Shown piece by piece: positions 6,933 through 16,565 of a DNA stretch of 64,000 nucleotides. The first letter of the stretch is position 1. The number at the start of each line of letters is the position of its first letter. Below the pieces are notes generated by a model that searched no databases, was not told the DNA's origin, and worked only from the letters and a program-made list of their open reading frames with translations. Source of the DNA: Rheinheimera sp. (lineage in GTDB: Bacteria > Pseudomonadota > Gammaproteobacteria > Enterobacterales > Alteromonadaceae); contig NZ_JAVBXS010000088.1 of assembly GCF_030824435.1 (NCBI RefSeq), positions 1-64,000 of the forward strand, given 5' to 3'. A program made the translations under genes and the position numbers.

Positions 6933-9563
6933 TTACCCCGAGTTACGCATACCCGCCGCTATACCGGCAATAGTCACCATTAAAGCGCGTTTAATATTGT
7001 CGTTGACCGTTTCCGGGGCGTGACGCACGCGGTTTAATAGTTCCACCTGCAAAATATGCAATGGGTCGACATAAGTGTTGCGCAGCACTATCGACTCTCT
7101 GATCCAGCTTTCGTTGGCCATAAAATCTTTAGCGTCAATCAGTTGCAGCAGCAGCTTACTGTCGGCTTCCAATTGGCTTCTAAGCTCAACCCCTAAATGT
7201 TTAAGCTCAGCCGGCACCAGTTTTTCGTCGTAATAAGCGGCAATCTGGGCGTCGGCTTTGAGGTACACCATTTCCAGCATCGACAAACGAGTGGCAAAAA
7301 ACGGCCATTCGCGGCGCATCTGGTGGATAGTTGTGGTGTTACCTGCGGCCACCACTTTAGCCAAAGCACTGCCAGCACCCAGCCAGGCGGGGAGCATTAA
7401 GCGGTTTTGTGACCAGGCAAAAATCCACGGAATAGCCCTTAAACTTTCCACTCCACCATTGGGGTTACGTTTGGGTGGACGACTGCCAAGCGGCAACTGA
7501 CCAAGCTCCAGCTCTGGCGTGGCTGCGCGGAAATACCGCACAAAATCAGGGTGATGCCGCACTATAGCGCGATAAGCTTCACAAGAATCTGTGGCCAGTT
7601 GTTGCATCAACGCCCGCCATTCTGTTTTTGGTACCGGTGGTGGTAACAATACCCCTTCCAGCACCGCAGAGGCGTACAGCGCCAGACTACGCTGCGCCAA
7701 CTGACTTAAACCAAATTTAAAGCGGATCATTTCGCCTTGTTCGGTGACCCGCAGGCCACCGGCCAACGAACCTGGTGGCTGCGACAAAATAGCGGCGTGA
7801 GCCGGGCCGCCGCCACGGCCAATAGTACCACCACGGCCGTGGAATAACGTCAGCTGCACTTTGGCTTGTTGGCAAATAGCCACCAAAGCTTCCTGCGCAC
7901 TGTATTGCGCCCAGCCTGCCGCTATAGCGCCGGCGTCTTTGGCTGAGTCGGAATAACCAATCATCACTTCCTGTTTGCCCTGAATATAACCACGATACCA
8001 GTCGATGCTCAGTAACTTGCTGATACATTCAGGCGCATTGGTTAAATCGGCAAGAGTTTCAAATAAAGGTGCTACCCGCATTGGGAAACTAATGCCGGCG
8101 TCTTTAAGCAGCAGCTGCACCGCCAGCACATCAGACGGCTGACCTGCCATCGAAATCACATAAGTAGAAAGCGCTTCACTGCCATGGCGGGCAACAATGT
8201 CACAGGTATCCAGCACTTCCTGCACTTCGGCGCTGGGCTGCCAGTTTTTTGGAAACAACGGCCTTTTGCTGGCGAGTTCATTCAGTAAAAACGCCTGGCG
8301 GGCGCCTTCGTCCCACTGCGCATAATCCCCCAAACCTAAATATTTGGTAAATTCGCTGAACACCTGGGTATGGCGGCCCGACTCCTGCCGCACATCCAGT
8401 TTTAACAAAGTTAAACCAAAAGCATAAGCACGGCGGATGGTATCCAGTAGCTGACCGTTGGCAATCACCTGCATTTTGCAGTCGATAAGCGAGCGGTAAC
8501 ACAACAGCAGTGGTTCTAACAGCTGATTGTTATGCCAGAGCAAATCATCCGGCTTTTGTAATCTGTCGTGTTTAAGCGCTTCACCCAGCCAGTCGCGGGT
8601 ATACACCAGTTTGTTTTTTAACTGTTTTAATACATCACGGTAAGGCTCTGACGAGTTGCCGCTGGCGGCCAATAAATCGTTATTGGCCAGGTTCATCGAC
8701 AGTTCGTTGCCCAGCACTTCCAGGTCGCGGCTGAATAAATCGGCGGCTTTCCAGCGGCTTAATAACAACACCTGACGGGTGACTTTGGCTGTGACAAAAG
8801 GGTTACCGTCGCGATCGCCACCCATCCAGCTGGAAAACTTAATAGGGGCGGCGTCCAGCGCCAAACCATGGCCAAGCACTGGTTTTAATGCGTCATCCAA
8901 CTCACGGATAAAGTCCGGAATGGCATACCACAACGAGGTTTCAATCACGGCAAAACCGGATTTAGCTTCATCAACTGGTGTTGGCCGCTGCTCACGGATT
9001 TCGTTGGTATGCCAGGCCTGGGTAATTAAATCACTGAGCCTAAGCTCAATTTTATGGCGCTGCGCCGGGGTAACATCCTGCTCCAGCTCGGCCAGACAAT
9101 CGGCAATTTGGGTGAGTTTATAAATCAGGGTGCGGCGGGTCACTTCAGTCGGATGTGCTGTTAGTACCAGCTCTATCGATAAATCAGCCACCGCCTGACG
9201 GGTTTTGGCAACATCGACATTTTTTTGCTGTAACAACGCCAACAATTCAGCCAAAGGTTCTGGTTTTTCAATAGCACTGTGGCCGGCTTTAGAAATGGTG
9301 TGGTACTGCTCGGCTAAATTGGCCAGATTTAAAAACTGGGCAAAAGCACGCGCCACCGGCAAAATTTCATCATCACCCAGGCTTGCCAGAATTTGTTTCA
9401 GTTGTTGGTTTTCAGTGTCGGTGCCCTGCCGGGCTTGTTTGGCTAACAAACGGATTTGTTCAATCCGCTCCAATACTGCGTCGCCTAACTGGTTGCGTAC
9501 TGTGTCGCCGAGCTGAGTGCCCAGCAGACCCACATTTGCCCTCAAGGCAGCATATTGTGACAT
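6933..9563 (-). CDS. ppc: Phosphoenolpyruvate carboxylase
   Basis: PEP + HCO3- to oxaloacetate + Pi, the anaplerotic feed of the TCA cycle, in the cytoplasm. At 876 residues it has the usual bacterial length. Visible hallmarks are VLTAHPTE with the catalytic His at 137, the loop FHGRGGTIGRGGGPAH (about 575), GYSDSAKDAG upstream of it, RAIPWIFAWSQNRLMLPAWLG (in part) further on, and the C-terminal GMRNSG in place of the usual MRNTG. The ATG is preceded by AGAGGA. It is transcribed alone between two terminator-like structures. Confidence 0.97.
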   Translation of the reverse strand: MSQYAALRANVGLLGTQLGDTVRNQLGDAVLERIEQIRLLAKQARQGTDTENQQLKQILASLGDDEILPVARAFAQFLNLANLAEQYHTISKAGHSAIEKPEPLAELLALLQQKNVDVAKTRQAVADLSIELVLTAHPTEVTRRTLIYKLTQIADCLAELEQDVTPAQRHKIELRLSDLITQAWHTNEIREQRPTPVDEAKSGFAVIETSLWYAIPDFIRELDDALKPVLGHGLALDAAPIKFSSWMGGDRDGNPFVTAKVTRQVLLLSRWKAADLFSRDLEVLGNELSMNLANNDLLAASGNSSEPYRDVLKQLKNKLVYTRDWLGEALKHDRLQKPDDLLWHNNQLLEPLLLCYRSLIDCKMQVIANGQLLDTIRRAYAFGLTLLKLDVRQESGRHTQVFSEFTKYLGLGDYAQWDEGARQAFLLNELASKRPLFPKNWQPSAEVQEVLDTCDIVARHGSEALSTYVISMAGQPSDVLAVQLLLKDAGISFPMRVAPLFETLADLTNAPECISKLLSIDWYRGYIQGKQEVMIGYSDSAKDAGAIAAGWAQYSAQEALVAICQQAKVQLTLFHGRGGTIGRGGGPAHAAILSQPPGSLAGGLRVTEQGEMIRFKFGLSQLAQRSLALYASAVLEGVLLPPPVPKTEWRALMQQLATDSCEAYRAIVRHHPDFVRYFRAATPELELGQLPLGSRPPKRNPNGGVESLRAIPWIFAWSQNRLMLPAWLGAGSALAKVVAAGNTTTIHQMRREWPFFATRLSMLEMVYLKADAQIAAYYDEKLVPAELKHLGVELRSQLEADSKLLLQLIDAKDFMANESWIRESIVLRNTYVDPLHILQVELLNRVRHAPETVNDNIKRALMVTIAGIAAGMRNSG

Positions 9564-9759
9564 GTCCCATTCCTCTTGCTGCGCGCTGTGGCGTCTGTTG
9601 TTTTGCTGTTGCTGCTGTTGTCGTAATAACTGCTTATTTTTAATCCACCCTAGCCTGTTCTTTGTTGGTACTCAACACTGACAGATTACAAAACAGGCAA
9701 CAAAATGGACTTTTAGCCCTTTAGATGGCCTTTATTTTAAAGCTGACACAACTCCACAG

Positions 9760-9795
9760 AAAAAAACAGCGCCTGACACTGAAATAATCAGGCCA
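9760..9795 (-). terminator. Likely terminator of the antiporter gene
   Basis: On the minus strand GCCTGA (9793-9788) pairs with TCAGGC (9776-9771) and is followed by GCTG and seven Ts. The stem is short and the loop is 11 bases. Confidence 0.5.
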
Positions 9796-9819
9796 CCAGC
9801 ACAAGATCAAAGCTGGGTT

Positions 9820-11187
9820 TTAACTTTTCTCCCGGCCAAAAGGCCAAAACCGAAAACTGCGGCTGCTCTGGTTTTTAGTCTCAACAAGCGCGTTATCTTC
9901 CGGCTCAGCAGCCACCAGCGCCGACACATCCACCTGCACTTCATGTTGCTGACGCCAGACCCCTTGCCGCCATGGGCTTTTTGGCCTTACCGGCGTACTG
10001 TCGGCCGCTTCTCCGGCCAGACCAAAAGCAAAAGCGGCAATAGGCGGGCCAAAGGTTTCAAACAAAGTGACAGCGCCCAGCACTACTGCTGCTATCACAG
10101 CGGCCTGCTCCGGCACCAGCTTGCCGCTGGTTTGCACCAGACCAATGGCCAGGCCCGCCATCGGAATTAACAACAAACCTGTTGCCTGTGCTTTGCGCCA
10201 GGGCTGCAAACCAAACCGCAGCGCTACACTCACCGCCAGCACTTTCACCAAAGAGCGGGTTAACACTAAAGCCAGAATGGCTGGCGCATAAGCAATTAAC
10301 TCTTTCAGATGTAAACTGGCACCGGCAAATACAAATAACACAATAAAAAACAGCTCAAAAGCACTGCCAAACTCCAGCGCAGACACCACTTCCTCTTGCT
10401 CTACACTACGCACCACTATGCCCACTATTAAAGGCGCAAATAACATCGACAATTGCAGCTGCTGGGCCAGCCCAAGGGTTAACATCAGCGCCCCCACCAC
10501 CAGCGCCAGCTTATATTGCGCCGCTTTGGCAGTGCGGCTGCTGACAAAATGCAGGCCAAGCCCAATACAAATACCCAGCAGGGCCGAACCAAACAATAAA
10601 TACAAAGGTTGCAGCACTACTTGTTGCCAGCTGGCATTTTCATGTAGCAATAAAGCCGGGATCACCAACGCAAACACCAGAAAAGACAATAAGTTATTCA
10701 GTGCTACCAGGGTTTTGGCCGACTCTGTCACCGGGCCTTTGGCACCCACTTCATGCGCCACGTGTAATAACACTGCCGGCGACGAGGAAATCAGAATGGC
10801 GGCTATCACAGCGGCTATTACCGGGCTAAAACCCAACCAGAAACTGACGCTAAACACCGCCATAAAAGTCAGACCAGACTCCAGCAAAGCCACCGCCAAC
10901 AATCTGGGAGATGCGCGGATAAAACGTAAATCAAGTGACGAACCCAGCCGGTATAAAATCAGTGCCAGCGCTATATCGATTAAAATACGGGCGTCTTTTA
11001 AGGTGTTGTAATCCAATAAACCCAACACACTGGGGCCGACTAAAAAACCAACCCCCATAAAACCTGTGATACTGGGCAACCAGGACCAGCGATGCGCCAG
11101 ATAACCGCCCAAAGTGCCTACCACCAGCAGCACGCCAAAAGACAATAAGGGTGTCATGCTTAACCCATGTTGCGGCAAAAACTCCAT
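9820..11187 (-). CDS. CPA2-family monovalent cation/H+ antiporter (Kef-type membrane domain)
   Basis: A 455-residue protein whose first about 390 residues form the 11-13 hydrophobic segments of the Na+/H+ exchanger (CPA2) fold, starting with a G-x-L-A-H-R-W-S-W-L-P segment and containing the SSSPAVLLHVAHE stretch of the unwound core helices. Unlike KefB/KefC it has no C-terminal TrkA-N nucleotide-binding domain, only a charged tail of about 60 residues. It should exchange K+ or Na+ for protons in the inner membrane; ion choice is not visible. The ATG at 11187 has AAGGA upstream. It appears monocistronic. Confidence 0.85.
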   Translation of the reverse strand: MEFLPQHGLSMTPLLSFGVLLVVGTLGGYLAHRWSWLPSITGFMGVGFLVGPSVLGLLDYNTLKDARILIDIALALILYRLGSSLDLRFIRASPRLLAVALLESGLTFMAVFSVSFWLGFSPVIAAVIAAILISSSPAVLLHVAHEVGAKGPVTESAKTLVALNNLLSFLVFALVIPALLLHENASWQQVVLQPLYLLFGSALLGICIGLGLHFVSSRTAKAAQYKLALVVGALMLTLGLAQQLQLSMLFAPLIVGIVVRSVEQEEVVSALEFGSAFELFFIVLFVFAGASLHLKELIAYAPAILALVLTRSLVKVLAVSVALRFGLQPWRKAQATGLLLIPMAGLAIGLVQTSGKLVPEQAAVIAAVVLGAVTLFETFGPPIAAFAFGLAGEAADSTPVRPKSPWRQGVWRQQHEVQVDVSALVAAEPEDNALVETKNQSSRSFRFWPFGREKS

Positions 11188-11334
11188 GCCAAATCCTTGT
11201 TGTTATTGCTGTTATAAAAAAGGTTACAGCAGATAGATTGCAAAAACACATTAGCCACAACGCTTTGTATGGCGCTGCAGATCGTAAAGGCGGACAGCAG
11301 AAACTGATATTGTGAGCTGCAGCCGGTATAACGC

Positions 11335-12123
11335 TTACAGCGCCTGTTTGGCCTGAAACTGCAACTGAAATTGCCCCCAGTCGCCATATTGGAACTGAAT
11401 TGGCTGATTCAGCGGCAACTCAATAACACCGGCATAAGAGCCGGTGATCACCGCCTGTCCGGCTTTGATTCCGATACCCTGAGTCGATAAAAAGTTCACC
11501 AGCCAATACAAAGCCGATTTGGCATTGTCATTCGGATGTTTGGCTTCTTGCTTAATACAACGGCCATCTGCACAGCGAATCTGCAGGCAAAACTGGCTGG
11601 TCTGCAAAGGTTCAGCCGCAAGCACAGGCCCCAGATACAAGCCCTGATTAAATAAACCATCGGCTAGTTGATCAAAATAACCAGCAGCACTGTCGGCTAA
11701 AAACCGGCTTTGGATCAGCTCAAGCGCCAGTCTGATTTCGCCAATGGCGGCATCTATTTCTGCTTGCTGGTAAGGTTTTGCATCAGCACCAAGTGCTGGC
11801 AAATCACGGCTGAATACAAAAGCCAGTTCCGGCTCTACTCTGGCTAAACCAGCAGAAGCAGGGAGCACCGAAGGCCAAATGGGGCAGATTGCCGCAGGTG
11901 AGATAGTGAGATCATCCGCATAAACAGGCGCTACCACTTGTTTGTCGGCACCAGGCAAAGCGCATTTCCAGCCGGCAATGGCCGAAGGCATCAAAGTGGC
12001 CACTTGCTGCTGCAATGCAAAAGCCTCAGCAAAATTTTGCGGGCGCAATTCTTGTGGCAATAAAGCAGCAACTTCACCTTGTTGGCGGCGACGGGCCAAA
12101 ATAGCGGCGGCAGATCCAGACAT
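11335..12123 (-). CDS. 2-keto-4-pentenoate hydratase-like protein (FAH/MhpD fold)
   Basis: This 262-residue protein belongs to the hydratase/decarboxylase branch of the fumarylacetoacetate hydrolase fold: GWK near residue 50, VEPELAFVFSRDL (metal-ligand Glu residues, about 105) and TGSYAGVIELPLNQ (about 225). The family hydrates 2-hydroxy-penta-2,4-dienoates or decarboxylates 4-oxalocrotonate, with a divalent metal. No meta-cleavage genes are nearby, so the substrate is open. I start at the ATG 12123, seven bases after GGAG; an upstream in-frame GTG at 12126 fits less well. Confidence 0.75.
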   Translation of the reverse strand: MSGSAAAILARRRQQGEVAALLPQELRPQNFAEAFALQQQVATLMPSAIAGWKCALPGADKQVVAPVYADDLTISPAAICPIWPSVLPASAGLARVEPELAFVFSRDLPALGADAKPYQQAEIDAAIGEIRLALELIQSRFLADSAAGYFDQLADGLFNQGLYLGPVLAAEPLQTSQFCLQIRCADGRCIKQEAKHPNDNAKSALYWLVNFLSTQGIGIKAGQAVITGSYAGVIELPLNQPIQFQYGDWGQFQLQFQAKQAL

Positions 12124-12313
12124 CACAACACTCCGTGGCAGGCAAAAAACAGCGCCACTTTAACACGCTGACAACACATCAGGCAGATACAAACGCCGCC
12201 TTTGCACATTGCACCGGCGTGCGGCCTGTCAAAATACGGCCTGGCTGCCGACAGGGCAGCACAAAAGCAGGCAATTGACATAAGCTTGTGCCTTCAGTAA
12301 CTTAACCGCCAAA

Positions 12314-12387
12314 GCGGGTGTCGTATAATGGTAATACCCTACCTTCCCAAGGTAGAGCCGTGGGTTCGATTCCCATCACCCGCTCCA
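12314..12387 (+). tRNA. tRNA-Gly (anticodon CCC)
   Basis: 74 bases with encoded CCA. The acceptor arm GCGGGTG pairs with CACCCGC, the anticodon stem CTACC/GGTAG encloses loop TTCCCAA with anticodon CCC, and the T-arm has GTTCGATTC. It reads GGG codons. It is a single tRNA, lying upstream of the M28 peptidase gene. Confidence 0.95.
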
Positions 12388-12615
12388 GCTTTTTACTGTA
12401 ACAACACTGCTTTTTTTGCCGCTTTAAAGACAAATAACCGCCACCATGTCGGCCCAAACCACAGAATATCGCCCCGCTGCTCACAATGACCGCAAACATA
12501 TTGCCTTTGCTTGCCGGCTCATTTACTGCTGGTCAAACAAATCTGTTGGGGTTTGGCAGTTTTGTTATTTGCCACAGTATTTAAAAACAATAACTTATTA
12601 ATGCCGGGAACTGTT

Positions 12616-14292
12616 ATGAAACGTCTTTTTTTACCTGTGATGCTGTTTTCACCAGCGGCCCTTGTTGCTGCCGATCTGGATATGGCCAATAAAATCCGTC
12701 ATGAAGGTTTTCACCAGTCTCAGGTGATGCATACGCTGGAGCATCTGACCGATAAGATTGGACCCCGTTTGACAGCCTCGCCACAGATGGTGCAAGCCAA
12801 CCACTGGACCTTACAACAACTGAAAGACTGGGGTTTAAAAAACGGCCAGTTACATGCTTTTGAATTTGGCCGTGGCTGGAGCAGCGAATCGGCCAGCATC
12901 ACGCTGGCAGGTCCACGTCAGCAATCGTTACACGGTATTCCGGTGGCCTGGACACCTGGCACCCAGGGCGCGGTCACAGGTGAAGTGATGTTATTTGACG
13001 TCAATACCACTGCTGATCTGGCGGCTTATGCCGGCAAACTGGCGGGTAAAGTGCTGCTGATGGGCGAAGATGTAAAAATAGAAGCACCAAAAACCGTTAT
13101 TTTTGAACGTTTAAGCGCACAAAAACTAACAGAACTGAAAGATTACGACACCAGCGCCCGCGCCAGTTATGAGTCTTTTATGACCAAAGCTTTGCGCGAC
13201 AGTCGCATGCAAAGTTATAAATTTAACAAAGAGTTAGATGCATTTTTATTAAAAGAAAAAGTTGCGGCTGTAATTTACCGCAGCAGCCGTCAGGGTGGTT
13301 TGGTGCGGGTATTTGGCAAATCACATAAAGAAGGGGAAACCTTCCCAGTGCCGGCCATGATCATCGAACAGGAAGACTACAGCCTGCTGCTGCGGATGCT
13401 GGACCGCAAAGAACAACCCAAACTGACGCTGGATATTAAAGCCCGTTTCCACGACGAAGATATGAAGTCTTATAACACCATTGCCGAAATTCCGGGCAGC
13501 ACAGATGAAGTGGTGATGGTGGGTGGTCACCTCGACTCCTGGCATGCCAGCGATGGTGCTGTAGATAACGGCGCCGGTGTGGCAGTGGCGATGGAAGCGG
13601 TGCGTATTTTAAGCAAACTGAATGTTAAACCTAAACGCACTATCCGTATTGCCCTCTGGTCGGGTGAAGAGCAGGGTTTATACGGCTCCCGCGCTTATGT
13701 CAATGACTTCCTGGCGAGCCGGCCAGAGCCGGAAGACGCCGCCGAAAAAGCTTTGCCAAGGTATTTGTGGTCAAGCCCGGGCTGGCCAATTCAGCCAAAA
13801 GCAGGTTACGACAAATTGTCGGTGTATTTTAATATGGATAACGGCAGTGGTAAGTTCCGCGGCATTTATACCGAAGGCAATGTGGCAGTGAAACCGGTAT
13901 TTACTGACTGGTTTGGCCCTTACAGCGACTTAAGCACAGGCACCATTTCGCCTTTATCGACCGGCGGCACCGACCATGAGTCTTTTGATGATGTGGGTTT
14001 ACCTGGTTTCCAGTTTATTCAGGATCCGCTGGATTACAGCACCAGACTGCACCACACCCATATCGACTCTATCGACCATGTGGTTGAAGAGGACTTAAAA
14101 CAAGCCTCTGTGCTGATGGCTGGTTTCCTGTATGAAGCAGCGATGGCTGAGAAAAAACTGCCACGTAAACCAATGCCAACAGCACCTTCCAAAGTGCAAC
14201 AACAACAAAAAGACTTAGAAGCGACCAAAGAACGCCGCTTGCGTGAACTGGAAGCCAAAAAAGCCTTAGAGACTAAAGCGGTTTACGAATAA
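12616..14292 (+). CDS. Secreted M28-family zinc aminopeptidase
   Basis: A 558-residue exported peptidase. An N-terminal signal peptide (about 1-18) is followed by a PA-type inserted region and the M28 catalytic domain: GGHLDSWHASDGAVDNGAG (zinc-ligand His and Asp, about 303-321), SGEEQGLYGSR (catalytic and ligand Glu, about 347-357), a further Asp in YFNMDNGSG, and the last His in HHTHIDS (about 478). The family removes N-terminal residues from peptides with two zinc ions. The C-terminus (about 500-558) is a charged, probably coiled tail. I start at 12616 because the signal peptide begins there; the longer frame from 12511 would put a second hydrophobic stretch in front. Confidence 0.9.
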   Translation: MKRLFLPVMLFSPAALVAADLDMANKIRHEGFHQSQVMHTLEHLTDKIGPRLTASPQMVQANHWTLQQLKDWGLKNGQLHAFEFGRGWSSESASITLAGPRQQSLHGIPVAWTPGTQGAVTGEVMLFDVNTTADLAAYAGKLAGKVLLMGEDVKIEAPKTVIFERLSAQKLTELKDYDTSARASYESFMTKALRDSRMQSYKFNKELDAFLLKEKVAAVIYRSSRQGGLVRVFGKSHKEGETFPVPAMIIEQEDYSLLLRMLDRKEQPKLTLDIKARFHDEDMKSYNTIAEIPGSTDEVVMVGGHLDSWHASDGAVDNGAGVAVAMEAVRILSKLNVKPKRTIRIALWSGEEQGLYGSRAYVNDFLASRPEPEDAAEKALPRYLWSSPGWPIQPKAGYDKLSVYFNMDNGSGKFRGIYTEGNVAVKPVFTDWFGPYSDLSTGTISPLSTGGTDHESFDDVGLPGFQFIQDPLDYSTRLHHTHIDSIDHVVEEDLKQASVLMAGFLYEAAMAEKKLPRKPMPTAPSKVQQQQKDLEATKERRLRELEAKKALETKAVYE

Positions 14293-14324
14293 CCATCTGC
14301 CGCACCAATGCAGCTGCAGCCAAT

Positions 14325-14354
14325 AAAAAACACCGGCCATGGCCGGTGTTTTTT
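14325..14354. terminator. Bidirectional terminator between the M28 gene and bfr pair
   Basis: AACACCGGCC-AT-GGCCGGTGTT is a perfect palindrome flanked by As on the left and Ts on the right, placed between two convergent genes. Confidence 0.9.
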
Positions 14355-14376
14355 TGCAAAGTTAATCAGCCGGTAC

Positions 14377-14844
14377 TTAGAGCTGAGCCTGCAGATAGTT
14401 GGGTAAACCCAACATTTTAATCTGCCGTAACTGTTGTTCCAGCCAATGGGCGTGGTCGTTTTCAGTGTCATCCAATAATGTTTGTAACATAGCGCGGGTG
14501 ACATAATCCTGCTGCTGTTCGCATAAGGCCATGGTTTTCTTTAATAAAGCGCCCACTGCGTATTCCACATTTAAATCGTTTTGCAACATGGAAGGCACAT
14601 CAGTGCCAATTTGCAGGCCGTCACGCGTGACCATGTCCGGTGTGCCTTCAAGAAATAAAATACGTTCGATAATTAACGAAGCATGACCTTTTTCGTCTTC
14701 TACTTCGTGGTCAATACGCTCAAACAGCTTGTGCAGACCCCAGTCTTTATACATGCGTGAATGGATAAAATATTGGTCCATGGCACTGAGCTCATTGGCA
14801 AGCAGGGTGTTCAGCGCATTGATAATTTGTTGTTTGCCTTGCAT
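14377..14844 (-). CDS. bfr: Bacterioferritin subunit with ferroxidase site but no heme Met
   Basis: A 155-residue four-helix bundle subunit of the 24-mer iron store. The di-iron ferroxidase ligands are present: Glu18, Glu51, His54, Glu94 and a late ExxH (Glu128/His131, one residue shifted). The heme-binding Met52 of E. coli Bfr is Lys here. It should oxidise Fe(II) for storage but not bind heme by itself. Its ATG overlaps the stop of the upstream bfr paralogue (TAATG), implying translational coupling and probably a mixed shell. Confidence 0.93.
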   Translation of the reverse strand: MQGKQQIINALNTLLANELSAMDQYFIHSRMYKDWGLHKLFERIDHEVEDEKGHASLIIERILFLEGTPDMVTRDGLQIGTDVPSMLQNDLNVEYAVGALLKKTMALCEQQQDYVTRAMLQTLLDDTENDHAHWLEQQLRQIKMLGLPNYLQAQL

Positions 14845-15323
14845 TATTTATCTCCTTCACCCAGTTTGCTCTGCAGATAATTGGCCAGCCCCATCACACT
14901 GATCTGATATTGCTGGGCGTTAATCCAATCGATATGTTCTTCTTCGTGTTCCAGAATTTCCTGCAGAATCTCCCGGCTGACGTAATCCTGTTCTTTTTCA
15001 CAAAGCGCAATGCTCTGTTTTAATAACGGCAACTGCTCCAATTCAAAATCCAGATCACACTGCAACATTTCTTCGGTGTCTTCACCAATACGCAAACGGC
15101 CAAGTGCTTGTAAATTGGGTAAACCTTCCAGAAACAACACCCGCTCTATCAGCTCGTCGGCTTGTTTCATATCGCGGATGGACTTTTTGTAACAGACGTT
15201 GTTCAGCTCAGCCAAACCCCAGTTTTTATAAATGCGGGCATGTAAAAAATACTGATTGATGGAGGTGAGTTCTGAAGTTAACACTTCGTTTAAAGCGGCT
15301 ATTACCGCCGGATGACCTTTCAT
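14844..15323 (-). CDS. bfr: Bacterioferritin subunit with heme Met52 but altered ferroxidase site
   Basis: The 159-residue partner of the downstream bfr gene. It keeps the heme ligand Met52 and ferroxidase residues Glu18, Glu94, Glu127 and His130, but Glu51 is Asp and His54 is Gln, so its di-iron centre is probably weak or inactive. This mirrors the two-subunit BfrA/BfrB type known in Neisseria, where one subunit brings heme sites and the other iron oxidation. The ATG follows AGGAG. No bacterioferritin-associated ferredoxin gene is visible nearby. Confidence 0.93.
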   Translation of the reverse strand: MKGHPAVIAALNEVLTSELTSINQYFLHARIYKNWGLAELNNVCYKKSIRDMKQADELIERVLFLEGLPNLQALGRLRIGEDTEEMLQCDLDFELEQLPLLKQSIALCEKEQDYVSREILQEILEHEEEHIDWINAQQYQISVMGLANYLQSKLGEGDK

Positions 15324-15461
15324 CGTGAAGCTCCTGCAAAAGTGGGTCTGGAAATGTTGACTATTTTAGTAGGAGATAACGAAATGTCGAGTTTTAATTC
15401 GATAAAAACATGAATAAAATCATATACATGCAATTGCGAACGCTTCGCTTTAACACCAGAG

Positions 15462-15498
15462 TTCTTGTTGAGTGCAAAGCCTTTGCGCTCAACAAGAA
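15462..15498. other. Long near-perfect inverted repeat, 18-bp arms
   Basis: TTCTTGTTGAGTGCAAAG (15462-15479) and CTTTGCGCTCAACAAGAA (15481-15498) are complementary except for one position. It sits between the convergent-to-nothing 3' end of the HAAS gene (15597) and the bfr promoter region, about 140 bases upstream of bfr. No T-tract follows, so a protein-binding or cruciform site is as likely as a terminator. Confidence 0.6.
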
Positions 15499-15596
15499 AA
15501 ACTGATGCCTTTTCAACATGCTAACTTTTGACCGGCACTGTTTATATGGTGTTTGTTGTCTGGTCTTTGTTGCACTCTGCTGGTGAGATCAGAGCA

Positions 15597-16565
15597 TCAT
15601 TCGTCAGTTTTTATCTGCCGCAGCTGCCTGATGCGATATAAATCCCTTAGCACTTCATAAAACAGGTAACAGGCCAGCAATAAAGCGCCATGCTGCAGCA
15701 CTCTGTTAATGTCCGACAGCTCCAGTAGCCGTGGCAGCGGATTATTGGTAGCAAGCACTAGTTGGGGTAAAAAACCAATCCAGCTAAAAGCCAATACATA
15801 CAACAGGTTTTGCAGCACATTCAGCAATAAAGTTGTTTGTTGCCAATAAGGCCGGTACCAACACCAGAGGCTGAATAACAAAGAGCACAACAACAACAGG
15901 CTCAGCAGCGGCATAAAAACTTTAAAGTCGGCGGAAAAAACCAGCCTTAACGAAGCCAGGGTGTCAGCCGACATCCAGAGCGGGTGCCATAACAACAATA
16001 ATAAAAAACCGCTGCTGACCAGATCCGTAAAAATATCCATCAGCCGGATCTGCTGCCATGGCCGTTCAACCGCAGGTAAGTCTTTGACTTGCCAGTTTTG
16101 CTGAAGCAACCACCCAGCCAAAGGGTTGCCAAAAGCAGCGGAATAAAACACCAGCGTGACCACCATAAAAGCTGTTGCTACTTCGTCAAAAAAACCAAAA
16201 CTCAGCTGCAATAAAAACTGCAACAACTTAAAGTGTTCGGCCTGCAACATCGACATGCCACTTTGCAGCAGCTGCAACACAAACAAAACCGCCAATACGA
16301 ACTTCAGTACCTGCCAATACAACGGCATCAGTTCACTGCTCACCAGAGGCTGCGCCGGCGCATACTGAGCCGCCACATGGCGTGGATTGCCCCACTGTTG
16401 CAACAAGGCAGCAATTTCATCAGTGCTTAAAACCCGGCCCTGCTGTTGGGCCTGATGTTCAATTTTGTCCTGAATATCGGCGTCAAGTTCGCGGCTGATG
16501 GCGGCTTTGTCGGCTTCGGGTAAATAACGCGCCACGGCGCTGACATAACGTTTTACGAGTTCCAT
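15597..16565 (-). CDS. HAAS-type membrane protein paired with PadR regulator
   Basis: A 322-residue protein with a cytoplasmic N-terminal helical domain (about 1-75) of the HAAS/DUF1700 kind (ELVKRYVSAVARYLP..., TDEIAALLQQWGNP) followed by about six membrane segments. Such proteins are commonly encoded right after PadR regulators and are thought to act with them in envelope or stress responses; the biochemical role is not known. The ATG 16565 has GGAG upstream and overlaps the end of the PadR gene by 13 bases, so the two are coupled. An upstream frame extension to 16613 has no start support. Confidence 0.75.
   Translation of the reverse strand: MELVKRYVSAVARYLPEADKAAISRELDADIQDKIEHQAQQQGRVLSTDEIAALLQQWGNPRHVAAQYAPAQPLVSSELMPLYWQVLKFVLAVLFVLQLLQSGMSMLQAEHFKLLQFLLQLSFGFFDEVATAFMVVTLVFYSAAFGNPLAGWLLQQNWQVKDLPAVERPWQQIRLMDIFTDLVSSGFLLLLLWHPLWMSADTLASLRLVFSADFKVFMPLLSLLLLCSLLFSLWCWYRPYWQQTTLLLNVLQNLLYVLAFSWIGFLPQLVLATNNPLPRLLELSDINRVLQHGALLLACYLFYEVLRDLYRIRQLRQIKTDE

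Noticed and set aside
10418-11011. Plus-strand frame of 197 codons
   Set aside because: It lies antisense to the antiporter gene, with no start signal and no family resemblance.
12314-12387. tRNA-Gly as an island attachment site
   Set aside because: No integrase or truncated tRNA repeat lies nearby; flanking genes are ordinary.
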